Positions 1 through 9,284 of a DNA stretch of 64,000 nucleotides are shown here, piece by piece. The position numbers and the translations under genes are program-made. Source of the stretch: Xenopus tropicalis (Eukaryota > Chordata > Amphibia > Anura > Pipidae). Location: assembly GCF_000004195.4 (NCBI RefSeq), contig NC_030683.2, positions 47,815,358 to 47,879,357 of the forward strand, read 5' to 3'. The stretch's first letter is position 1. Each line of letters starts with the position of its first letter. The notes under the pieces are model-generated. The model searched no databases, had not been told where the DNA came from, and saw only the letters and a program-made list of their open reading frames with translations.

Positions 1-810
1 ACATTTACTGCATAATGTATTGGTAATTACTGGATTCCTCAATAAATTAACAAAACAAACAGTAGTTCTAGTAGGGCCGTCTTAAGATTCCTGGGCAAAG
101 ATCTAACTGATGGGCCCCTATCATCCTGGCGTGCTCAGCATGGCAAAAACATTTTTAACCACATCCACTTTTTGGTCACACCCTTAAACACTAAACACTG
201 CATCCATTTTTCCAAAAACATAATTCTAATTGCTAATGTAACTGCTAATATAATCACTACAGAAAACAGATAATGAGCATATTATCTAGATGTGTTAATA
301 TAATCCCCAAGTAAAATGGATAATAGACATATTAATCCTAGATGTGCCAGTATAATTACTATAGAAAATGGATACTAAACATATTAACCCCAGCAGTGCC
401 AGTATAATCACTGTAGAAATGGCCAATGAGCATTCATAAGACAAGCTAGTAAAATCACTGGAAAATGACCAGTGAGCACTACATTAATTCCAGACATCAA
501 CAAAAAAAGATGTTCAGCCAAAGCAGGTGTGTAGGATCCTCAGTGCTTAACCACCTCTGTCTTGTCCCAAGCACAGCACTCACTGCAACTTAATATAGAA
601 ATCGGTGGAAACTGGATGGCAGAGCTACAATTCTTATTTATAGTGCTCAACACTACATGTTTCAGGCATGCCTTTTATGAAAAGTATCATAAGCATGCCT
701 TTAATCAAGTATATACAAGATATAAAAGAATTTCAGCATAGCTCTGCCCTCCAGCTTCCTTTGATTTCTTTGCTAAGTTGCATTAAATCCACACATGCCA
801 GTAAGAACAC
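1..810. other. Non-coding stretch at window start
   Basis: No credible gene is seen on either strand. The stretch holds the 52-bp tandem repeat described separately. A GGGCC-rich edge near 75-120 resembles, in inverted form, the GGGCCC-rich edge near 1240-1285, so a larger degenerate repeat may enclose the MITE at 811-1168. That is inference only. Confidence 0.5.
246..455. repeat. Degenerate ~52-bp tandem repeat, about four units
   Basis: The word TATAAT recurs at about 249, 300, 351 and 403, each time followed by a pyrimidine-rich triplet, then GAAAA-rich sequence, a GATAATGAGCATATT-like stretch and a GTGCCAG-like end. The spacing is 51-52 bp. The units are clearly related but have drifted. 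No open frame runs through them. Confidence 0.7.
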
Positions 811-1168
811 TTAAAGGACAAGGAAAGGCTAAGTCACTTGGGGGTGCCAAAATGTTAGGCACCCCCAAGTGATTTAATCGCTTACCTTGTACCCCGGGCT
901 GGTGCCCCTGTTAGGAGAAAACCGCACCAGCCCAGGGTACCTGTAGCGAGCGCTTCCTCCTTCCACCTTCGCTTTTGGAACAACTAAAGACAGGCGCATG
1001 TGCAGTAGAGTGAAAAGCCGACTTCTCTGTTAAAGTTCCGCTTTTCACTCTACTGCGCATGCGCACGCGACAGAAGATGGAAGGAGGAAGCGCTGCAGGT
1101 ACCCCGGGCTGGTACTGTTCTCTCCTAACAGGGGCACCAGCCCAGGGTAAAAGGTAAGCGATTTAAGT
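811..1168. mobile_element. T2/Kolobok-type MITE, palindromic, right end lost
   Basis: The left end is TTAAAGGACAAGGAAAGGCT, which fits the TTAAAGG termini of Xenopus T2-family MITEs (TTAA target, Kolobok superfamily; established knowledge). Inside are a short hairpin (CTTGGGGGTGCC at 838, its reverse complement near 861) and then two long inverted arms, about 870-1020 and 1030-1165, around a loop near 1020-1045. The matching CCTTTAA right end is missing. It is non-coding and non-autonomous. A degenerate relative lies at 9285-9553, and another TTAA-flanked element with the same end motif lies at 59993-60562. Confidence 0.75.
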
Positions 1169-2330
1169 CAAAAGCAGTGGCCGGAGGAATGGAAAAAAAA
1201 ATTAAAAGTAGTGACACAGCAGGCTCCCCCAATCAGAGGGCCCTGGGCAGATCCCTCTTTTGTCTATTTAGTAAAGCGGCCCTGAATGCTAGAACTCACT
1301 CAGTAATAATACACTAATGTCTGGCTTAAGACTCACTATTCAGTAAAATGTTTGCAGTTCAAGCACAACAACCTGCTACATGGGTATGGCAGATTCACAA
1401 ACATGATATGGCCCCCTGCTCCCTGACTCCATCCATATTGCAATATAGCCTCAAGGAAAGGGCTGCCATGGGGTGGTAAGCATTACTGCTTACTGACGCC
1501 ACTTGGGGACTGTCACAATTGGAGGCAAACCCTTGCTTCCACCACTGCAGTAGGACTGATGCCCTACCTAAACAGGGCAGGGCACAAGCCATGAGGCCTT
1601 GCCACGAATCCCAATGCCAATGGGGGTGGGAAACTGTACTGAGGCATCTGTGCTGCCAATGGAAACACACTGACCGGGCACTACCAACTCATGCCACTGT
1701 GTGGGCCTGCTGCAACAATAGTTTCCTTGGTGCAGTGACACTTAATTCTCTAACAGACCCTCTGTTGTGTAGGTATCACTGGAGGGTAGCAAAAAAAACA
1801 TTCCCTACATAGCCCATCCCACCCAAACTGACCTTAAAATTCTGCAGGTATTATTCAAAAAATTGAATTGTTTAGGGTTTGCTTAATGTTGGAAGGCAGC
1901 ATGTGGTTAAACTGCCTGCCTTGAAATGCCCAATTACCTTCTGCCTGACATGCCCATCTATGATGTTACTGGGCACAAAGTGCACAAAGGAAGTATGATC
2001 TCCCTGTGTCTGTGTGGGTTTTATTTGTATGTATTTTGATGCCACTTCCCTAATCAATAGTGTAAAGGAAATTTGAGAAAATCACTTTGTAGAAATATTG
2101 ACTTATTTGTAGTCTAAAGTACTAAACTATATAGCGTTAGATGTTTTTTCTTTGTAAAAACTGTGGGATCACTGCAAGATGAGCTGATATTGCTTATTGT
2201 TTTCTTATGATTATAAGTCTTCAGCCTGATACTGTAATCTATAAATTAAATTATTTGAAAATCATGCATAAGACAATATTACATTATATGTCAAATCTAT
2301 TGGGAAATTTTACCAGCCAAGTTTCAAGTT
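1169..2330. other. No gene seen
   Basis: Open frames of 90-97 codons overlap on both strands at 1395-1812, but they have no recognisable domain, no splice context and no codon signature. The rest is AT-rich unique-looking sequence. Confidence 0.5.
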
Positions 2331-2640
2331 TATTGTCATATACAAATAACAGTAAAGCATCATTACTGTAATGAAACATTAAAAAAAGCCAGTAAAAAAA
2401 AAAAAAAAATATATATATATATAGTAGTATATACCAAAGATGTCCGCATTCACATTAAAGGTTTATCGGGTGCTGCAAATAGTTGTATTAGACATCTTGC
2501 TCCAAAAACACTGTGCACTCCATTCATAATTGTTCCAATTTATTATTCCATAAAATCACATCAACGTTTCGGTCCTGGTCTAGGACCTTAATCAAGATGT
2601 GTGCAGTGTTGTTGGAGCAAGATATATATATAGTTTTTTT
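2331..2640. repeat. Hairpin repeat with CGTTTCGG motif, plus A/TA tract
   Basis: An A-run followed by (TA)n lies at 2393-2422. Downstream, ATCTTGCTCCAA near 2496 is matched by TTGGAGCAAGAT near 2613, and the arms continue inward (ACACTG..GCAC against GTGTGCAGTGT). In the loop, ACGTTTCGGTCC is followed by AGGACC, giving a second small hairpin. Similar ACGTTTC-like loops occur in the hairpin at 53972-54160. It looks like a MITE remnant; the family is not identified. Confidence 0.55.
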
Positions 2641-3085
2641 TTTTTTGGTTAGTTAGCATGTAATCTATGTGTTTGATGTGTACACTTTTCTATTGTACAG
2701 CCGTGTAAAACACTTGTTGGCATTTGTCAATAATAACTATGTAGTTTCATTCAAGTATAATTATCATAATAGAAACACCCAAGAATCTATAAAGACTATA
2801 AAACCACAACAAACAAACTACAACAGACTACAGTATCAATGTCATAATCATTGATAATAACTATGTGGTTTTATTCAACATTGTTAAGAGGATGGTTAAC
2901 ATTTACAATAACTTTTAGTATGTTATAGAAATGCACATAACTGTAAAATAATGAGATATAATTTTATTGTTGGAACATCTTAACTGTCACATAGTTATGT
3001 AGTATACACTGAACTGAATTCTTAACATAATTCACCATTTGTCATAAAGTAACTATATAATTTAATGTCTTGATTACTTGCCTAG

Positions 3086-3216
3086 TATTTACCTGCTGAA
3101 GAATCTATAATGCAAAGTAGCAGTGAGACACCTCAACCAAACTCTGAAGGTGCTCTAGTTTCTAGCAGCAGTGACAAACCTCCAGGAAACGTTGAAGAGC
3201 CACTTACAATACCAAG
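3086..3216 (+). pseudogene. Candidate upstream exon: Ser/Pro-rich linker
   Basis: The segment is bounded by a TTGCCTAG acceptor and an AAG/GTAATA donor and is open throughout in the frame containing ATG at 3110. The encoded stretch is rich in Ser, Pro, Glu and Asn (begins MQSSSETPQPNSEG, ends EEPLTIP) and has no domain, as expected for the linker before an AGC kinase domain. It ends in phase 2, compatible with the next candidate at 3603. Its membership in the kinase relic rests on position, phase and composition only. Confidence 0.5.
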
Positions 3217-3280
3217 GTAATAGAAAATCTAAAGGCAACCAGTCTTTCACTTAGAACAGCCATTGTTTCAAATGTAATTA

Positions 3281-3553
3281 GTGGTGAGTGAATCAGTCCT
3301 GTTTCGCTTAGTTGAAAAATTTGCAAAACTGCTGAAAAATTTGCAAAATAGCAAAAAAATTTTGAAACACATTGAAGTCAAAAGGTAACTTTTTTACACA
3401 CGACAAATGTTTACACGGGTGTCATTTTTTATGTGCAACATTTTTTCTTACTCCAAATGCATTTTTTTTTTTTGCGAAAAAATTCACAGGTGGCGAAATG
3501 CGGAATTTTGCTGCAAATCCATGCCTGAGGAAAAAATTTGCTCACCGCTAGTT
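3281..3553. mobile_element. hAT-like MITE, TAGTGATGAGC family, old copy
   Basis: The left end TAGTGGTGAGTGAATC and right end GCTCACCGCTA are degraded versions of the termini seen intact at 41606-41818. The interior has repeated GAAAAATTTGC words. The copy lies in an intron of the kinase relic. Confidence 0.6.
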
Positions 3554-3602
3554 TTAATCAAACTGCCGAAATTATTTTAAATTCTTGTTTATTTGCTTTC
3601 AG

Positions 3603-3656
3603 TTTGACGTGCATTCCTAACGTTTCTGAAATGATTTTCACTTTGGTCCTTTCTTG
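3603..3656 (+). pseudogene. Candidate exon before the N-lobe
   Basis: The segment has a good acceptor (TTTGCTTTCAG) and donor (CTTG/GTAAAT). In the phase supplied by the upstream exon it is open and ends SEMIFTLVLS, faintly like the xxDFKxLAVLG start of AGC kinases. The glycine-rich loop is absent. It could be a chance exon. Confidence 0.35.
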
Positions 3657-3735
3657 GTAAATGACCATGTCCACAATTGAAATCCTGATTTTTATTAAAA
3701 TTTTCATTGTAATTTATGATAATCTTTTGTGCCAG

Positions 3736-3818
3736 GTGTATCTGGACAAATTCAAGAGAACAGAACAAATCGTTGTTGTCAGGCTTTAAAAGAAATAAAT
3801 ATTTTGGGATCTTGATTG
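3736..3818 (+). pseudogene. Kinase relic exon: beta2-beta3 region, frame broken
   Basis: The segment lies between a TTTGTGCCAG acceptor and a GATTG/GTAAGT donor and is 83 nt long. Read from its first base it gives VYLDKFKRTEQIVVVRL, the usual shape of kinase strands beta2-beta3 up to the invariant lysine, and then stops. In the next frame ALKEINIL follows, so one base seems to be missing at the lysine codon. A third frame is fully open and joins in phase to the exon at 4040, but looks less kinase-like. The ancestral frame is therefore broken here. Confidence 0.65.
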
Positions 3819-4039
3819 GTAAGTTTCACCGCAATTAACTGTAAAAGATTTGAATCTCTAGTAGACATAGCTATAAAAATGTAGCCAGTATTTACAACTG
3901 TGCCATATTATAATGCATTCAGATACTGTTTTGTATTCAGATCCTTGCATGCGATTCCCAACAAAGCTCAGATAAAAATGTATATGGCCCATAAGTTACT
4001 GTATATTTATAATGCTTTTATTTTTCAGTCTAATTCCAG

Positions 4040-4200
4040 AAAGAAGCATCCTATTATTGGCAAAACAGGCACATCAGCCCTTTGTGATGAGCCTATTCGC
4101 CACTTTCCAAACAAGACAACATGCCTGCCTAGCAATGGATTGGGCTGCTGGCGGTGATTTGAAAAAACAATTTAAGAAAAGACCATTTTCAGAACAAACA
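4040..4200 (+). pseudogene. Kinase relic exon: helix C to hinge (AAGGDL)
   Basis: This is the clearest kinase segment. It encodes ERSILLLAKQAHQPF, then MSLFATFQTRQHACLAMDW, then AAGGDLKKQF and RPFSEQT. These correspond to the helix-C glutamate region (CEKRIF), HPFLVNLFACFQT, the hinge and AAGGDL of PKN. The acceptor is the second AG of the tract (TTCCAG at 4034-4039); using the first AG would bring in a stop. The open frame continues to a TAG at 4216-4218. The true donor is uncertain, with weak GTs at 4201, 4204 and 4210. Confidence 0.8.
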
Positions 4201-4298
4201 GTTGTGTTAGTGCAATAGACCTTAGAAAACGTTATATGGTCAACAGATTTGTAGCAACATGATCATTGTACAGCAAATGTTCATTACATATATTTCAG

Positions 4299-4358
4299 AT
4301 TATCAAACCCCTTCTGTTTTGTTTTGGGCTACTGGAAATTTTAAATGTTCTCAAACAG
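4299..4358 (+). pseudogene. Kinase relic exon: helix E, donor lost
   Basis: After the acceptor ATATATTTCAG, 20 codons are open (IIKPLLFCFGLLEILNVLKQ). From LFCFG to the following VHNIIHR there are exactly as many residues as in PKN helix E through VYR. The exon should end CAG/GT, but the sequence reads CAGTAATG, as if one G of CAG/GTAATG has been deleted. Splicing at the surviving GT would shift the frame into the next exon. Confidence 0.6.
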
Positions 4359-4588
4359 TAATGCTTTCTGTTTACTGTATTAAGGATGCTAACATTTAAT
4401 AAATTGATCTAATCCAGTTATTTCAAATGGGCATGATCTGTGACATATACCTTACAGTTTTCATTCAATTACATCATCTGGCTTTTAAGAGTTTTATATT
4501 TATGTAAAATATTGATCAAGTCCTGTTGTGTCGGTATTTTTGTGCTATTTAAAATATTGATGTCATTGTTTTCTACTGTTATTTATAG

Positions 4589-4608
4589 GTTCACAATATC
4601 ATTCATAG
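4589..4608 (+). pseudogene. 20-nt microexon: start of catalytic loop (HR)
   Basis: The segment has a strong acceptor (CTACTGTTATTTATAG) and donor (AG/GTAAGT) only 20 nt apart. It encodes VHNIIH plus two bases of an Arg codon, which the first base of the 5678 exon completes. A TAG in the same frame directly before it shows that it cannot extend upstream. The residues match the HxxIIHR start of the catalytic loop. Confidence 0.65.
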
Positions 4609-4658
4609 GTAAGTCTTACTAAAAGTAATAGGGTCCTGTTGCTTTAGTCATAGGACGC

Positions 4659-4902
4659 TGACAGATGGGACATTTTAGCTGCATGAACTTTCTTTTCCTA
4701 AAGGGCAATTAAGCGCTCTAAAATAATTACCCTTATTTGTCCCTCAAGATTAATCTGAATTGATACATGTAAAGACTATTGGCATGATTACTGGGATCCC
4801 GTATGTAAACTGTTTCGCATGCAGCAATTTTAATGAAATCTAGAGGGGCTGAGAAGATTTCCTGAAGGCCATAAAATTCCCCATCTGTTATTGCCCTTAG
4901 AA
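4659..4902. other. Intron sequence, nothing recognised
   Basis: AT-rich intron of the kinase relic. No exon-like or repeat signature was seen apart from the SPIN-like element that follows. Confidence 0.4.
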
Positions 4903-5064
4903 CAGAGGTTCTCAACCTGTGGGTCGGGACCCCTTTGGGTCGCCTAAGACCATTGGAAAACACATATTTCCGATGGTCTTAGGAATAATTTTATGGTTGG
5001 GGGTCACCACAACACGAGGAACTGTATTAAAGGGTCACGGCATTAGGAAGGTTGAGAACCACTG
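4903..5064. mobile_element. SPIN-like hAT MITE with 8-bp TSD
   Basis: The termini are CAGAGGTTCTCAACCT and AGGTTGAGAACCACTG. Internal blocks TGTGGGTCGGGACCCCTTTG, GTCGCCTAAGACCATTGG and TTTCCGATGGTCTTAGGAA match my recollection of the SPIN (Space Invaders) hAT family. The flanks CCTTAGAA and CCTCAGAA form an 8-bp target duplication with one mismatch. The element is 162 bp, non-coding, and sits in an intron of the kinase relic. The SPIN family is known for horizontal spread among tetrapods, including Xenopus. Confidence 0.8.
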
Positions 5065-5147
5065 CCTCAGAAGCAGTTGTATGTTTTGTACAAATGACTA
5101 CATTTAAACAGATTAACAACTGTAAGCGACAAATACCCACAATCATA

Positions 5148-5459
5148 TACAAGTATGGGACCTGTTATCCAAAATGCTTGAGATCTGGGGTTCTCTGGAT
5201 AAGGGATCTATCTGTAGTTTGGATCTCTATACCTTATGTCTACTAAAAAAAACCCAATAGGATTGTTTTGCCTCAAATAAGGGTTCATTATATCTTAGTT
5301 GGGATCAAGTACAGTATTGTTTTATTGTCACAGAAAAAAAGGAAATCATTTTTTAAAATTAGAATTATTTGATTAAAATTGAGTCTATGGGAGAAGGCCT
5401 TCCCATAATTCAGAGCTTTCTGGGTAACAGGTTTCCAGATAACTGATCTCATACCTGTA
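5148..5459 (+). mobile_element. ~330-bp MITE, TACAGGTATGGGA family
   Basis: It begins ACAAGTATGGGACCTGTTAT and ends TGATCTCATACCTGTA, with the conserved interior TTTGGATCTC, ATAGGATTGTTTTGCCTC and AGTCTATGGGAGA. Near-complete copies lie at 23585, 28941, 55986 and 63091, with pieces at 14058 and 48035. It is non-coding. This copy lies in the kinase relic intron. Confidence 0.85.
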
Positions 5460-5677
5460 ATGGTATTCAAGCCAAATTTGTTATTGTGTCCTCTTTGATA
5501 TTTTTGAGCTCTGTAGTTTGGTCACATGACAGTGGTGTTACAGACACATTGGAAGACAAAAATGAAACAGCAAAAAAAAAAAAAAAAGTTGTAAAAATTC
5601 AAGTAAGAACTACATAAAGCAAGTAAACTTTAGAGAACTGCTTTTTTTTCCACAATTTAATGAATGAATGAATGCAG

Positions 5678-5717
5678 GAATCTGAAACTAGAGAATATCT
5701 TAGTTTCAGCAAACAAG
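5678..5717 (+). pseudogene. Kinase relic exon: catalytic loop, HRD Asp lost
   Basis: The segment is 40 nt between AATGCAG and AAG/GTAAGA. The first base completes Arg, then NLKLENILVSANK follows. It corresponds to DLKLDNLLLDTEG of PKN, with the catalytic aspartate replaced by Asn (HRN instead of HRD). The LKxEN part is intact. It ends in phase 0. Confidence 0.75.
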
Positions 5718-6098
5718 GTAAGATTCATAGATAAACATTATTCGGATAAACACTGATTTCCATGTTTGGGAAGTCTCCCAGATACAAACATCTGTTAAAA
5801 TTAATTTAATGCTCATTCTCTTTTGGAATTTACTAAATTGCACAGTGCTCTAAGTAGTCTTTACAATTCTAACAAAATGCCGCATGTCAAATTGTCAGTC
5901 AGGAAAGTATGAATAACTGCTAAAGGTATTAATCCAGTTTGTATTTTAGTAACTCTGCAATCATAAGATAATATCATGGTGTTTTCTTGTCTATAATCAA
6001 CTACTTATAATTAATTAGAGAGAATAAAAACTGGCCTTGTATTTTTTAAATTTAGACAAGCATGTACATATGTATGTCTAACCTGTGGCTTAATTCAG

Positions 6099-6128
6099 CT
6101 TGTACTGAATTGTATCTTTTGTAAAGAA
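6099..6128 (+). pseudogene. Possible remnant of the DFG exon
   Basis: After an acceptor-like TTAATTCAG, ten codons read LVLNCIFCKE. They can be aligned with FVKIADFGLCKE of PKN with two residues missing, ending in the family's CKE. The DFG motif itself is gone, the next codon is TAG, and no GT donor is present. It lies where the DFG exon should be. The similarity is short, so this is tentative. Confidence 0.35.
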
Positions 6129-6258
6129 TAGATTGCTAGCAGCTTTCATTCAGAATATTTAATACTGACTAACTCTGCTTGTCTCTGAAAGTGATGGTTA
6201 TGATTAATTATGACTAATGTACTGTTTTTTGTAACTTTTTACTGTGTTTGTTATTAAG

Positions 6259-6393
6259 GAGTAGGATATGGACAAGATGTCCATGCCCATTATTGGAACA
6301 GCTTACTAAATGGCCCCAAAAATAATAAAAAAGAGGCCTATACCCAAGCAGTGGACTGGTGGTCTGTAGGAGCCATGATTGCTTCTTCGTCAG
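6259..6393 (+). pseudogene. Kinase relic exon: activation segment to VDWW
   Basis: The acceptor is TTGTTATTAAG and the donor TCAG/GTAAAC. It encodes VGYGQDVHAHYWNSLLNGP, then KNNKKEAYTQAVDWWSVGAM. YG and YT are separated by 22 residues, exactly as in PKN (MGYG to YTRAVDWW), but the CGTPEFLAPE stretch is replaced, so the APE glutamate salt bridge is lost. The exon end is out of phase by one base with the exon at 7153. Confidence 0.75.
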
Positions 6394-6408
6394 GTAAACA
6401 CAAAGTAT

Positions 6409-6932
6409 ACTGTATATAATCGAGTATAAGCCTAGTTTTTCAGCACCCAAAATGTGCTGAAAAAGTCCCTCTCGGCTTATATTCAAGTCGGGTGCCATGG
6501 GTCCCTCCAGGCTAGCACCCTTTGTCCTTTGTGTGCAAATTAGGCCACCCGCAACCAGACCCTCCAGTGCCCTGGCCCACTCCCATACTTATTTCCCCTT
6601 ACGTGTCCTCCAGAACTGGGTCTGCAGCAAATTTGCCAATGCACAATGAGCGTGGGGTAGTACTCATATTGTTTTTGTTGACCCTCTTCTCCACTTACAG
6701 AGCTAGTTTAACTGTTTTTCTTTGAAATATATATTTAAAAACATATACCCCACTGATGCCTCAATTAATGTAATTCTGTTGGTATTTATTTTGATTATTG
6801 AAACTTAGCAGTAGCTGCTGCATTTTCCACCCTAGGCTTATATTTGTGTTAATAATTTTTTCCAGTTTTCTTAGGTAAAATTAGGTACCTTGGCTTATAT
6901 TCGGATCGGCTTATACTCGAGTATATACGGTA
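6409..6932. mobile_element. MITE with TACTCGAGTATAAGCC termini
   Basis: The inverted ends are TACTGTATATAATCGAGTAT at 6409 and ACTCGAGTATATACGGTATA near 6916, followed inward by GGCTTATA words on both sides and by GTGCTGAAAAAGT near 6452. It starts about 15 bp after the donor of the 6259-6393 exon. It is non-coding and the superfamily is not assigned. Confidence 0.65.
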
Positions 6933-7152
6933 TATTATAAAAATAAATTGTGTCACTTTCTGTTTTCTTATTTATGCATCTGTTGAGCCTAATTTGCTCA
7001 GTGAGCCAACCCTTTATAATAGCTGATATTACTGGTAGAGGTACAAAGAATGAGACATTTTCTATTAGAATATTTAAAATGCTCCTATAGTCTAGTGCTT
7101 TTTCCTAGAAACCCTGGCTAATAATCTAACTAATTATTCTCTTCTATTGCAG

Positions 7153-7260
7153 TTCCCATTTAGCAGACTATCTACAAAGTCGATATCTCGAAGCATCATC
7201 AATAAAAAAACAAAATATCCAAAGAATTTATCTCCTAATGCCTGTGGCTTAATAGGAAAT
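7153..7260 (+). pseudogene. Kinase relic exon: subdomain X
   Basis: The acceptor is TTCTATTGCAG and the donor AAT/GTAAGT; 36 open codons in phase 0. It encodes FPFSRLSTKSISRSIINKK, then TKYPKNLSPNACGLIGN. PF to SIxN is the same length as PFPGDDEEEVFDSIVN in PKN, and KYPKNLS matches RYPRFLS. It is out of frame with the preceding exon when both are spliced at their visible sites. Confidence 0.7.
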
Positions 7261-8960
7261 GTAAGTGTTCCACCACTTAAGCTTTTAGTGATTTAACTGA
7301 TTTATTGATGTAATCTGCTGTCATGCAATTAGTTTTTTTAATTTGTATTATTTATTTATATCACTGATCATTAAATATTTATGAATGTCAATATTGATAT
7401 CTCTCAATGACATGTTGCCCTGATTAACTAGATCAGCTTGTATCTAGTATAAATAAATCTAAAGCAACTGGACTTGTTAAGTAATCATTAAAGTCGTTTC
7501 ACCACTCATCTGAGCAGCTTCTTCAGTTCAACTGACTGGTATGGGAAGTCCTCAGCATATATACTCGTCCACTAATCCAATCACAATGGCACTTTGTAAC
7601 TCTTCAGAGAAGTGATACCTGAACCTCACAGAGGTGTGAATACTGTAGAGTTACCCTGAAAGGATTACGAAAGTATCACGTAACTCATCGAAACAGGTGT
7701 TACTTGTTAGAGTTATAATCTGAAGAATAATCTGGAAAGCCAAATTTAAGAAACAACACTGAAATCAGAAGATACAAATGCTCAGTGTCAGGCGGACAGC
7801 CAAAGACATTGGGTCATCAGCCATATGTTTCATTATAATTCTGAAGAAGGGGTTTGGAGTGGAGGATAGTGGTGAGGGGAGACAGCAGGGTAGGAGGGCA
7901 TTGGGGTCGATGAGTAAACCACAGATGCTTAGAGAACTGCCTCAGCCTTTGACATTATAACAGGAAGCCAGCTGCTTAGAGCCAGGAAAAGGTGACGATT
8001 TTTGAGATTTACTTTATCTAAAATATTTTATTGTGAACTTTAATATCTCTGCCGTGGTCAGAAGACGTGAATCTAAAGAGTAATCAAAAGCAAGCTGAAT
8101 CTGAAAAACAAAAATTAAATCAGAATAGAGAAAACCTAAGTGTCAGCTGAAGACTGAAAAAAATGTAAATTCAAAATTAATTGCAAATAAGGGTTGTGGA
8201 CTCTAGCCATCACCTAAGATAAATGCATAACTCCAGAGCCTTGCAATCCTGGGAAATTGTGACAGCTATCTAAGCACGTAATATCCAAGAGTAAACTCCT
8301 AGCTTGGATTTTGTTCCCCCACCCAAGAAGGCGTGAAGTAAAAGACCAGGTGCAACAGACCTTCCACATCAAAGCAGAGCTACCAGACAAATATACTAGT
8401 ATACTTCTATTAAGCACCCCCCCCCCAGGTTTCACAGTAGTATTATTGTATATATGTTTAATGTTCATGTACAGTTGTGACATAATGTGCCCAGATACTT
8501 ACTGCCTCCTGCTGCTTGTCTGGCTGCACATCATTGTGTGGAGTACCATTTGCATTGACCCAGCCTGACCTGACCTTCAATATTCTCTGCATGAACTGAC
8601 CTCTGGCCTGTCAATTTGTCTACTCCTCTGACACTCCTGCTTATTCTTCACACATACCCCTGTTCTCATCTTCAGGGGTCTCTGTGTTGGTGAATTTGAA
8701 GGTGCTGCCATTTACTACATCCGGGAGCTCTGCTTCGCTGTTAACATAATGTTGTCTGACACACTTTCTCTTTCTATCTTTCTCTTTCATATTCCATACC
8801 CCTCTCTCCCACACTGATGGCAGTCCAGCGGGACTTTGAAACAAGACAACTATGAGACAAACCATAGCTGACTACAAGGCACAGCACCAGCTGACAGTAT
8901 CAGGCACAATCCAGCAACTGGAAAAGGGTGAGTTTGCCTCATTCACCAACACTAAGACAC
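7261..8960. other. No intact gene; unassigned repeat-like sequence
   Basis: No exon for the kinase C-lobe end or C-tail was found. At 7495-7560 a CACTCATCTGAGCAGCTTCT stretch looks like dispersed repeat sequence, but I cannot name it. At 8560-8640 CTGACC-rich sequence resembles the LTR-like stretches at 20.0-20.3 and 56.6-57.2 kb. A nine-C run lies at 8418-8427. The minus-strand frame at 8641-8865 has no recognisable product. Confidence 0.4.
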
Positions 8961-9284
8961 ATATACATGGTCATTGAATTAGTATCATAAATTACCAAGG
9001 ATCTCAATAGACAAAAGAGAGCAAAACTCACAAAATGGGCCAGACAACTCTATATGGACATTCTCTTACCACAAAAGACCAACTTGACTGCTCAAAAACC
9101 CTTAAAAATGAATGCAAAATTAATTCCTAAATATACGCCTCTAATCTGAATTTTAAATATGGAGTAGCAATATGGACCAATAAAAAAGTACCCCATCAAA
9201 TGACCAGACAGAATGGGCAGATTCCTTATAACTGTCTTCAGATCATACCAGCAAACATACACCAAAGCAAGTGTATACAGCCCT
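8961..9284 (+). other. Possible 5' part of LINE relic
   Basis: A-rich sequence with short fragments such as WARQLYMD (from TGGGCCAGACAACTC near 9038) precedes the better supported Tx1/L1-like LINE segments downstream. The assignment is speculative. Confidence 0.25.

Larger units (their letters stand above)
3086..7260 (+). pseudogene. Decayed intron-containing AGC kinase (PKN-like)
   Basis: At least eight short segments, each bounded by AG and usually GT, align in order with the catalytic domain of PKN/PRK-type AGC kinases. They cover beta2-beta3 (3736-3818), helix C to the hinge (4040-4200, with SLFATFQT and AAGGDL), helix E (4299-4358), the catalytic loop (4589-4608 and 5678-5717, VHNIIHR then NLKLENILV), a possible DFG exon (6099-6128), activation segment to AVDWW (6259-6393), and subdomain X (7153-7260, SIINKKTKYPKNLS). 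Spacing between landmarks matches active kinases residue for residue in several places. Lost features are the glycine-rich loop, probably the beta-3 lysine, HRD (now HRN), DFG and APE. Frame or donor defects sit at 3736-3818, 4358, 6129 and 6393/7153. Introns are retained, so it is not a retrocopy. I saw no exons for the kinase C-tail downstream of 7260. The PKN assignment comes from my memory of the family and is not confirmed by a search. Confidence 0.8.

Noticed and set aside
246..455. CRISPR-like array
   Set aside because: The 52-bp periodicity is a degenerate tandem repeat without repeat-spacer structure, in eukaryotic DNA.
1395..1812. Overlapping 91- and 97-codon frames on opposite strands
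   Set aside because: They are mutual shadows with no domain, no splice sites in frame and no conserved-looking stretch.
8641..8865. Minus-strand 74-codon frame and an acceptor-like TTCTCATCTTCAG near 8661
   Set aside because: Considered as an exon of the kinase relic or a LINE ORF1 piece, but no alignment to either could be supported.
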